This document shows positions 5,711 to 10,458 of a DNA stretch of 10,458 bases, piece by piece. Origin of the DNA: an uncultured Pseudogracilibacillus sp. (lineage in GTDB: Bacteria; Bacillota; Bacilli; Bacillales; Amphibacillaceae); contig CALJVC010000016.1 in assembly GCA_937974845.1 (NCBI GenBank), forward strand, positions 1-10,458. The letters run 5' to 3'. Position 1 is the first letter of the stretch. Every line of letters begins with the position of its first letter. A program made the position numbers and the translations under genes. Below the pieces are notes generated by a model, which did no database searches, was not told where the DNA came from, and worked only from the letters and a program-made list of their open reading frames with translations.

Positions 5711-6926
5711 TTACGATGTTGCCGTAATCGGTGCTGGGCCTGCGGGATTAGCTTCTGCCCTTGCTTGTCGAAAATATGATCTCAATGTAATCGTCGTCGA
5801 TGAATTCCCCTATGCCGGAGGTCGTTTACTTGGTCAACTCTATGAGGAGCCGGACGGTACTTGGTGGAACGGTATTGCCGAAAGTGAAAAACTGATAGAG
5901 AAGGCTCAACAAGCCAATGTGCCCATCGAACTGAACCGTTCCGTCTACCATCTAGAAAAGAGTGAAAACGGCTCCTTCTATCTACATACAGATCGTGGTT
6001 CTCTTAAAGCAACCTATGTCGTCATCGCAACCGGTGCAGCGGAAACCGCCCTTCCGATTCCTGGTTGGACACTGCCCGGAGTCATGTCGATCGGCGCTGC
6101 GCAAGTTATGACAAATGTCCAACGAGTACGTGTCGGCAAAGAAGGAATTATTGTCGGAGTAAACTTACTGTCTGTAGCTATTGCAAGGGAACTTCAATTA
6201 GCAGGAATGAATATCCGAAGCATTGCCTTGCCTATACAAAATAGTGCGACAGACGGAAATGGTCATCCTAAAGATGTGATGGAACAACTAATACCTTTAG
6301 CACCCTTAGCCCCTTCACCCCTACTCCGTTTCGGAAGCAAATTCACCCGTTTTTCTTGGGTCCGACAAGCAGCCTTACAATTTTATCCTAGAAAAGGGAT
6401 AAAAGTTTGGGACATGCCAATCCATCTACGAAAAGCTGTTAAGGAAATTAACGGGGATAAGGAGGTAGAATCTGTAACTTTAGTTTCTCTCGATATGAAT
6501 GGCCAACCAATCGCAGGTACCGAAGAGGAACTTGCAGTCGATTTCGTTTGTATCGCTGGAGGTCTCTACCCCCTCGGTGAGCTAGCCGCGACAGTTGGTG
6601 TACCTTTTCGTTATATTCCTTCCCTAGGTGGCCATGTACCCATCCATAATGAAAGGATGGAAACTCCTGTAGAAAAAATATTCGTTGCTGGAAACATTAC
6701 AGGTATTGAAAATGCGAAGGTAGCCCAAGCCCAAGGGAAGGTAGCTGGCTTATCCATCGCCTACCACCACCTTCAAAAAGAAGCCATCAAAGCGGAAAGG
6801 GAGACCGCTATAGAGGAAGTAATAGCTACGAGGAAAGCATCGGCTATTCAATTCCATCCGGAAATTACTGACGGACGTGAACAAATTCATTCTTCCTATG
6901 AACAATTAATGAAAACAAAAAAGTAA
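5691..6926 (+). CDS. FAD / pyridine-nucleotide-type oxidoreductase subunit (HcnB / OoxA-like)
   Basis: A 411-residue flavoprotein of the pyridine-nucleotide-disulfide-reductase fold. The FAD motif VIGAGPAGLASAL (12-24) is intact, with acid E38 after VIVVD, followed by VVIATGA (110-116) and the C-terminal FAD segment FVAGNITGIENAKVAQAQGKVAG (331-353, N335 where reductases usually have Asp). The second dinucleotide motif is degraded: IIVGVNLLSVAIARELQLAG keeps only G156 of the GxGxxG pattern (N158 and S161 replace the glycines). The protein may thus not use NAD(P) and may act as a scaffold or electron relay. There is no C-terminal BFD domain; that is the separate first gene of the operon. ATG 5691 overlaps the previous gene by 20 bases. 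ATG 5703 is an alternative that removes four residues, and neither has a strong ribosome binding site, which fits coupled translation. Confidence 0.88.
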   Translation: MVKKMTSYDVAVIGAGPAGLASALACRKYDLNVIVVDEFPYAGGRLLGQLYEEPDGTWWNGIAESEKLIEKAQQANVPIELNRSVYHLEKSENGSFYLHTDRGSLKATYVVIATGAAETALPIPGWTLPGVMSIGAAQVMTNVQRVRVGKEGIIVGVNLLSVAIARELQLAGMNIRSIALPIQNSATDGNGHPKDVMEQLIPLAPLAPSPLLRFGSKFTRFSWVRQAALQFYPRKGIKVWDMPIHLRKAVKEINGDKEVESVTLVSLDMNGQPIAGTEEELAVDFVCIAGGLYPLGELAATVGVPFRYIPSLGGHVPIHNERMETPVEKIFVAGNITGIENAKVAQAQGKVAGLSIAYHHLQKEAIKAERETAIEEVIATRKASAIQFHPEITDGREQIHSSYEQLMKTKK

Positions 6927-6938
6927 GGTGACGCTACA

Positions 6939-7451
6939 ATGAAAAACATCATGTTAATCGGTTTTATGGGGGTGGGTAAAACAACCATTGCACGCGCATT
7001 AGCTAAACGATTAAATCGCCCCTATATTGACACCGATGAAGCGATTGAAAAGGAATTAAAACTACCCACAACAGAAATATTTCAAAAGTATGGAGAATCG
7101 TATTTTCGAGAAAAGGAAAGGGAATATATTTTACAACTAACCAAAGAAGAAGGTAAAGTTGTCTCCCTTGGCGGCGGGGCTTTTTTACAGGAAGCGATAC
7201 GTAAGGCATGTATGGAACACTGTATCGTCGTCTATCTCGAACCGAGTTGGGAAACCTGGCGAAAGCGAATAGATCTCTTGCGACCTACTCGACCGATTTT
7301 ACAAAAGAAATCAGAGGAGGAAATACGGGTACTTTTCGAGGAGAGAAAACCCTACTACCAGTATCATCATATCAAAATACGTACGGACGATAAAACACCA
7401 GAAAAGATAGCTAAAGAAATCGACGATGCACTCACATGTATGGAAAAATGA
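6939..7451 (+). CDS. aroK: Shikimate kinase
   Basis: A 170-residue cytosolic P-loop kinase that phosphorylates shikimate to shikimate 3-phosphate on the way to chorismate and aromatic amino acids. Key features: Walker A GFMGVGKT (8-15); the DTD motif with D31 and D33 (Mg and shikimate binding); R57 in SYFREKE; the glycine-rich GGGA (78-81); the lid arginines in LLRPTRPI (113-120); and R136 in EERKPYY. The size is typical of the monofunctional enzyme. TAAGGTGA precedes the ATG by 7 bases. The gene begins 12 bases after the FAD-subunit gene with no terminator or promoter visible between, so it probably shares that operon. A strong terminator follows. The family call is firm; the link to the redox genes is only positional. 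The gene name could equally be aroI, as in B. subtilis. Confidence 0.92.
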   Translation: MKNIMLIGFMGVGKTTIARALAKRLNRPYIDTDEAIEKELKLPTTEIFQKYGESYFREKEREYILQLTKEEGKVVSLGGGAFLQEAIRKACMEHCIVVYLEPSWETWRKRIDLLRPTRPILQKKSEEEIRVLFEERKPYYQYHHIKIRTDDKTPEKIAKEIDDALTCMEK

Positions 7452-7473
7452 ACCCTGCTAAATAGCTATAAAG

Positions 7474-7506
7474 AAGCCTACAGTCTTTCATCGAGACTGT
7501 AGGCTT
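7474..7506. terminator. Bidirectional intrinsic terminator between aroK and the HAD gene
   Basis: A 13-bp perfect stem, AAGCCTACAGTCT (7474-7486) with AGACTGTAGGCTT (7494-7506), a 7-base loop, followed by TCGTTTT on the plus side and CTTTAT on the minus side. The genes on both sides converge on it. Confidence 0.92.
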
Positions 7507-7531
7507 TCGTTTTACATTTATGATGATTAAC

Positions 7532-8326
7532 CTATTCTTGAGATAGGGATTTAATTATAGGTAAAATTTCGCGTAATCGACTGACTTCAAAGGTCGGTAT
7601 AATTTCTTCAAGTTCCCTTCCATCGTGGTTGATCCAAATCGAATCGATGCCAAATTTAGATGCTCCTAAAATATCAGTCATTGGGTTATCGCCGACCATA
7701 ATCACTTCATTTTTTTCTACACCATCTAAAAGACTTAAAGCATATTTAAACAATTCTACATTTGGCTTTCCATGACCGAAATCACCGGAGATGACGATAT
7801 GATCAAAATATGGAGCTAGCTCTGGTGATAACGATAGCTTTGTCTTTTGTAAATGAGGAGAACCATTTGTTAACATAAGCAACTGGTACTTGCCCTTTAG
7901 CTCATCTAAAACTTCTAATGTTTCCTCATAAAGGTAGATATGCTTTTTACGTTCTTCCGGGAAAATTTTTGCTAATTCTTCAGCTAAAGCTTCATCTTCG
8001 ATATCGAGAGCCTGTAACCCTTCAAACCATGCCCGCTTGCGAAACTCTGGAACTACTTCCCGTAGTTTAGCAAAATCTTCACCCTCGTCTAAAAACTCTC
8101 CCCACATTCCTTCAAAAGTACCGATTCCGATATTGCTAACAAAATCATACGTTTCATACGTAGGATATAATCTTGTAGCGCTTTCTCTAACCTCTTTTTC
8201 TAGTTGAGCAACATCAATATTATATTTATCGAGCACGCGTTCACACGTTGCTTTAAATGCTTCACTGATACTTTTGGCATCCCATAAAAGCGTATCGTCT
8301 AAATCAAAAAAGATTGCTTTTAACAT
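7532..8326 (-). CDS. HAD-superfamily hydrolase (YjjG/YsaA-like phosphatase)
   Basis: A 264-residue cytosolic haloacid-dehalogenase-type phosphatase. All four motifs are present: motif I FFDLDDT with nucleophile D8 and acid D10; motif II LLMLTNG with T153; motif III K187 in GHGKPN; motif IV MVGDNPMTD with D213 and D218. A helical cap occupies about residues 18-130 (subfamily I, cap type C1). Relatives of this size act on phosphorylated sugars or nucleotides; the substrate cannot be told. I start it at ATG 8326, 9 bases from GAGGG. The in-frame ATG at 8335 directly abuts that ribosome binding site, and the shorter form begins as relatives do (MLKAIFFDLDDTL). It is a single-gene transcript that ends at the hairpin shared with aroK. 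Confidence 0.88.
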   Translation of the reverse strand: MLKAIFFDLDDTLLWDAKSISEAFKATCERVLDKYNIDVAQLEKEVRESATRLYPTYETYDFVSNIGIGTFEGMWGEFLDEGEDFAKLREVVPEFRKRAWFEGLQALDIEDEALAEELAKIFPEERKKHIYLYEETLEVLDELKGKYQLLMLTNGSPHLQKTKLSLSPELAPYFDHIVISGDFGHGKPNVELFKYALSLLDGVEKNEVIMVGDNPMTDILGASKFGIDSIWINHDGRELEEIIPTFEVSRLREILPIIKSLSQE

Positions 8327-8362
8327 TTCTAACATCCCTCAATTTTTATGTATTCCTTACTA

Positions 8363-8391
8363 ATCTTAACGATATTCAGGTAAAATGTCCA
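8363..8391 (-). promoter_or_regulatory. Sigma-A promoter for the HAD gene
   Basis: On the minus strand TGGACA (8386-8391, five of six consensus bases) and TAAGAT (8363-8368, four of six) are separated by 17 bases. Transcription would start near 8356, about 30 bases upstream of the start codon. Confidence 0.65.
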
Positions 8392-8492
8392 TTAAATATG
8401 GAAAATATCTAAACAAGGAAAGATTAAAAATCAGCGCTTTTTACTCTAATTAAATAAAAATTTATGCTATTCTTATAAGTAAATGAATTATA

Positions 8493-8501
8493 TGTTATGA
8501 T
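8493..8501 (+). promoter_or_regulatory. Extended -10 promoter of the Sco gene
   Basis: TGTTATGAT (TG-n-TATGAT) with a weak -35 TTATAA at 17 bases. The predicted transcript begins near 8508, about 34 bases before the ATG at 8542, so the in-frame ATG at 8497 lies within the promoter and is not used. Confidence 0.6.
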
Positions 8502-8541
8502 AAATTCTAACAAATTCACACAATTCTCAAAGGAGGTTCCT

Positions 8542-9126
8542 ATGAAACACCTACGAATTTTATTAGTTGTAACGATGTCTTTACTATTGCTATCAGCATG
8601 CAACAACAGTAATTCTCAGGAACAAGCAGAGTCAAGGAAGGTCGAAGATTTTACAGCAATCACCCAAGACGGTGAAGAATTCAATGTTAGTGACCTAGAA
8701 GGCCATTGGTGGGTTGTTGATTTTATCTTTACAAATTGTGAAACCGTCTGTATTCCAATGACTGCAAACATGGCTAAGCTACAAGATATGCTTGAAGAAG
8801 AAGGACTCGATGATGTTAAGCTTGTCTCCTTCTCCGTCGACCCTGAACGTGACACACCTGAAGTTTTACAAGCCTATGCAGAAGAAAATGGTGCCGACCT
8901 CGACCGTTGGACCTTTCTAACCGGCTATGACTTCAGTGAAATAGAAGAATATGCAGTCGATGTATTTAAAGTTTGGGTCTCAGCACCAGAAGAAGGCAGT
9001 GATCAGGTAGAGCACGCTTCTTACTTCTCTTTAGTTACCCCTGACGGACGGATAGAAAGCCATTATAGTGGTACTGAAGCAGACCAAATGGAAAACATCG
9101 TCGCTGATTTAAAACGACTAAAATAA
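8542..9126 (+). CDS. Sco/SenC-family copper chaperone lipoprotein
   Basis: A 194-residue membrane-anchored thioredoxin-fold protein for assembly of the CuA site of cytochrome c oxidase on the outer face of the membrane. The N-terminus MKHLRILLVVTMSLLLLSAC is a lipoprotein signal: a basic start, a hydrophobic core and lipobox LSAC, with lipidation at C20. The mature domain carries the copper and redox motif C66-ETV-C70 and the third ligand H158 in VEHASYF, as in B. subtilis YpmQ (BsSco). PERDTP (101-106) is also family-typical. AAAGGAGG (8529-8536) precedes the ATG by 5 bases and fixes the start. It stands alone, with its own promoter and terminator and no oxidase genes next to it. It implies an aerobic organism with a CuA-type oxidase. 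A purely thiol-disulfide role is the alternative. Confidence 0.93.
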   Translation: MKHLRILLVVTMSLLLLSACNNSNSQEQAESRKVEDFTAITQDGEEFNVSDLEGHWWVVDFIFTNCETVCIPMTANMAKLQDMLEEEGLDDVKLVSFSVDPERDTPEVLQAYAEENGADLDRWTFLTGYDFSEIEEYAVDVFKVWVSAPEEGSDQVEHASYFSLVTPDGRIESHYSGTEADQMENIVADLKRLK

Positions 9127-9132
9127 AAAAGA

Positions 9133-9165
9133 TAAAACGTTCGGATATAAGTGCCGAACGTTTTA
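9133..9165 (+). terminator. Intrinsic terminator of the Sco gene
   Basis: A 12-bp stem, TAAAACGTTCGG (9133-9144) with CCGAACGTTTTA (9154-9165), a 9-base loop, and CTTTTAT after it. It begins 6 bases after the stop codon. Confidence 0.9.
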
Positions 9166-9380
9166 CTTTTATATGTTTTCTTCGCTAGATTACCTTTTTA
9201 ATACTTCTTCTTATCCCCCAACTTAATCATCGGCTAGAAATCTTAAGTTATGGGATTGTCATCAGGATAGAGGCTTAGTTTTAAAGCTTTCAACCTTTAA
9301 TTTCAGAACCGGATTTCTAGTACATTCTAATATAAGCTCTTTAACTTTTCAACTATTAAGAAGCCTTCATTTTTAATGGA
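9166..9380. other. Intergenic stretch without a gene; possible structured RNA
   Basis: I see no protein frame of useful length on either strand here. A hairpin can form from CCC-AACTTAA (9217-9226) and TTAAGTT-AT-GGG (9243-9254). Its loop and closing bases, CTAGAAATC (9234-9242), are perfectly complementary to GATTTCTAG (9312-9320) about 70 bases downstream. This may be a small RNA or chance; no promoter for it was recognised. Confidence 0.25.
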
Positions 9381-9414
9381 AAAGCCAACAGTGAAAATTT
9401 TCACTGTTGGCTTT
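9381..9414 (-). terminator. Terminator of the tRNA-Arg gene
   Basis: A perfect 34-base palindrome, with arm AAAGCCAACAGTGAAAA on each strand, whose ATTT-rich centre forms the loop. On the minus strand it begins 9 bases after the tRNA 3' end and is followed by TTTTCCATT. It could also work on the plus strand (GGCTTTATT). Confidence 0.9.
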
Positions 9415-9422
9415 ATTAACTA

Positions 9423-9496
9423 CGGGCCCGAGAGGATTCGAACCCCCGACGCCTAGAACCGGAATCTAGTGCTCTATCCAGCTGAGCTACGGGCCC
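9423..9496 (-). tRNA. tRNA-Arg, anticodon CCG
   Basis: A 74-base cloverleaf on the minus strand: acceptor GGGCCCG/CGGGCCC, D-arm GCTC...GAGC, anticodon stem CTAGA/TCTAG with loop TTCCGGT, five-base variable region, T-arm GGGGG-TTCGAAT-CCTCT (last pair G-T wobble), and discriminator G. The anticodon CCG lies at 9460-9462 and reads the arginine codon CGG. CCA is not encoded (TAG follows the discriminator) and must be added by nucleotidyltransferase. It is a single tRNA gene, not part of a cluster, and is divergent from clpP. Confidence 0.96.
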
Positions 9497-9508
9497 ATCA
9501 CAAGGAAT

Positions 9509-9537
9509 ATTATACAAGGACTTGCGAATTAAAACAA
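9509..9537 (-). promoter_or_regulatory. Promoter of the tRNA-Arg gene
   Basis: A perfect -10 TATAAT (9509-9514, minus strand) with a 17-base spacer to TTGTTT (9532-9537). The predicted start is only a few bases before the mature tRNA 5' end at 9496, as is usual for single tRNA transcripts. Confidence 0.65.
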
Positions 9538-9705
9538 CTATTTTATATTTATCCTTGCCAAAACCTTATTTTGCCGAACTTTGTTGGAAATTCATTGTTT
9601 ACTTTCCAAGCTAAGGTAGGTTATAATTTTTATACAAAGGTTTCCTATCGTATAGGATTCTAGTTAGCCGACTATACTTAAGAAATAGGTTGATCAATCG
9701 TATTA

Positions 9706-9722
9706 TTTGACCTTTTTTGACC
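9706..9722. promoter_or_regulatory. CtsR operator of clpP
   Basis: The minus strand reads GGTCAAA-AAA-GGTCAAA, a perfect tandem heptad match to the CtsR box (GGTCAAA-NAN-RGTCAAA) of Gram-positive class III heat-shock genes. It covers the -35 hexamer and half the spacer of the clpP promoter, so a bound CtsR dimer would block RNA polymerase and heat would relieve it. Confidence 0.93.
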
Positions 9723-9735
9723 ATAGGAGTATGAT
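9707..9735 (+). promoter_or_regulatory. Sigma-A promoter of clpP
   Basis: TTGACC (9707-9712, five of six) and TATGAT (9730-9735, five of six) with the ideal 17-base spacer. The start should be near 9742, giving a leader of about 46 bases. The in-frame ATG at 9707 is inside this promoter and is not a translation start. Confidence 0.9.
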
Positions 9736-9787
9736 ACTTGTAGAATGGAAATTCCTTATAAGTAGAAACAATAAAGGAGGAGTAATC

Positions 9788-10372
9788 ATGGTTTTAATAC
9801 CTACAGTCATTGAACAAACAAACCGTGGAGAACGTGCTTATGATATTTATTCACGACTGTTAAAAGACCGAATTATTATGTTAGGTAGCGCAATTGACGA
9901 TAATGTAGCCAATTCGATTGTGGCTCAACTTTTATTCTTAGAAGCGGAAGATCCAACAAAAGATATTTCCTTATATATCAACTCACCGGGTGGATCTATT
10001 ACAGCTGGAATGGCTATCTATGATACGATGCAGTATATTAAAGCAGATGTATCGACTATTTGTACCGGAATGGCTGCATCGATGGGAGCCTTCCTACTAG
10101 CAGCTGGAACTCCAGGTAAACGTTTTGCCTTACCTAACAGTGAGGTAATGATTCACCAACCTTTAGGAGGAACACAGGGACAAGCTTCCGATATTGAAAT
10201 TCATGCCAAACGTATCCTTCGTATGCGGGAAAAATTAAATCAAATCCTCGCTGAGCGTACCGGACAACCAATTGATATTATAGAGGCCGATACCGATCGC
10301 GATAACTTCATGACAGCGCAAGAAGCCGTCGAATATGGCTTGATTGACGGTGTGTTAGAAAGAAAAAAATAA
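9788..10372 (+). CDS. clpP: ATP-dependent Clp protease proteolytic subunit
   Basis: A 194-residue serine peptidase of family S14 that forms a double heptameric ring and degrades proteins fed to it by ClpC, ClpX or ClpE; it is central to heat-shock proteolysis and developmental control. The catalytic triad is in the standard positions: S98 in GMAASMGA, H123 in VMIHQPLGG, D172 in DTDRDNF. The N-terminus MVLIPTVIEQTNRGERAYDIY is the canonical processed-type start with the axial-loop region. AAAGGAGG (9773-9780) lies 7 bases before ATG 9788, which fixes the start over longer in-frame options. The operator and promoter upstream show CtsR control. It is monocistronic, closed by a terminator 5 bases after the stop. 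From memory, B. subtilis clpP also lies beside a lone tRNA-Arg gene. Confidence 0.97.
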   Translation: MVLIPTVIEQTNRGERAYDIYSRLLKDRIIMLGSAIDDNVANSIVAQLLFLEAEDPTKDISLYINSPGGSITAGMAIYDTMQYIKADVSTICTGMAASMGAFLLAAGTPGKRFALPNSEVMIHQPLGGTQGQASDIEIHAKRILRMREKLNQILAERTGQPIDIIEADTDRDNFMTAQEAVEYGLIDGVLERKK

Positions 10373-10377
10373 AAAGT

Positions 10378-10408
10378 AAACGTTGTTCCTAAGTGAACAA
10401 CGTTTTTT
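10378..10408 (+). terminator. Intrinsic terminator of clpP
   Basis: An 11-bp stem, AAACGTTGTTC (10378-10388) with GAACAACGTTT (10395-10405), loop CTAAGT, and a run of six T at 10403-10408. The stem is nearly the same as that of the terminator at 47-89. Bases 10409-10458 after it show nothing recognisable. Confidence 0.93.
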
Positions 10409-10458
10409 AATGTCTGTATGTTTTCTGTCATTCGATATGAAAAAGTTGAACTTAAATT

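Noticed and set aside
9258..9275. GATAGAGGC-like bases that recall the conserved start of the lysine riboswitch
   Set aside because: Only this short match is present; the other conserved segments and helices of the lysine aptamer are missing, and no biosynthesis or transport gene lies downstream on that strand.
9423..9496. tRNA-Arg as an integration site for a mobile element
   Set aside because: No integrase gene and no duplicated tRNA 3' end were found in the window; both flanks look like stable chromosome.
9622..9627. TATAAT as a second, upstream clpP promoter
   Set aside because: No -35 hexamer lies at 16-18 bases (TTACTT at 17), and the CtsR-covered promoter downstream already explains the gene.
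9469..9663. A 64-codon plus-strand reading frame starting inside the tRNA
   Set aside because: It runs through the antisense of tRNA-Arg and the tRNA promoter, has no ribosome binding site and its product has no recognisable features.

Overview
The window looks like ordinary chromosome from a low-GC, Gram-positive, aerobic spore-former relative (Bacillaceae-like). The clues are strong AAAGGAGG-type ribosome binding sites, a textbook CtsR operator over the clpP promoter, a Sco-type copper lipoprotein with a Gram-positive style lipobox, a tRNA-Arg without an encoded CCA, and PbuE-like and PepA-like proteins of Bacillus type. No insertion sequence, phage gene, CRISPR array or integration site was found.

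Layout. Bases 1-48 are the last codons of an unidentified plus-strand gene, followed by a bidirectional terminator. pepA (M17 leucyl aminopeptidase, minus) is divergent from a plus-strand gene for a substrate-binding-protein-like metal or cobalamin receptor that has no signal peptide. That gene converges on a PbuE-like MFS transporter (minus), with a terminator-like hairpin between them. Upstream of the transporter, on the same strand, is a DAO-type FAD oxidoreductase.

The centre (about 3715-6926) is the most notable part. The DAO-type flavoprotein (minus, GTG start) is divergent from three overlapping plus-strand genes: a free-standing BFD-like [2Fe-2S] protein (GTG start), a 2Fe-2S ferredoxin-like subunit and a pyridine-nucleotide-disulfide-type FAD subunit. 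Together they resemble the HcnABC, Oox/Nox and dye-linked proline / D-hydroxyproline dehydrogenase families, so I read them as one multi-subunit amino- or imino-acid dehydrogenase that feeds electrons through Fe-S clusters. The substrate cannot be read from the sequence. A shikimate kinase gene (aroK type) follows 12 bases behind and probably shares the transcript. The PbuE-like exporter may share the transcript of the DAO subunit on the other side.

The right part holds a HAD phosphatase (minus, convergent with aroK across a strong hairpin), a Sco lipoprotein for cytochrome oxidase copper-site assembly, a 296-base spacer with two terminators and a possible RNA structure, a lone tRNA-Arg(CCG) on the minus strand, and clpP under a CtsR-controlled sigma-A promoter. 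A terminator after clpP has almost the same stem as the one at the left end of the window.

Nothing here proves a new system. The best leads are the divergent four-subunit redox complex with its split BFD subunit and degenerate second nucleotide motif, and the cytosolic binding-protein homologue.
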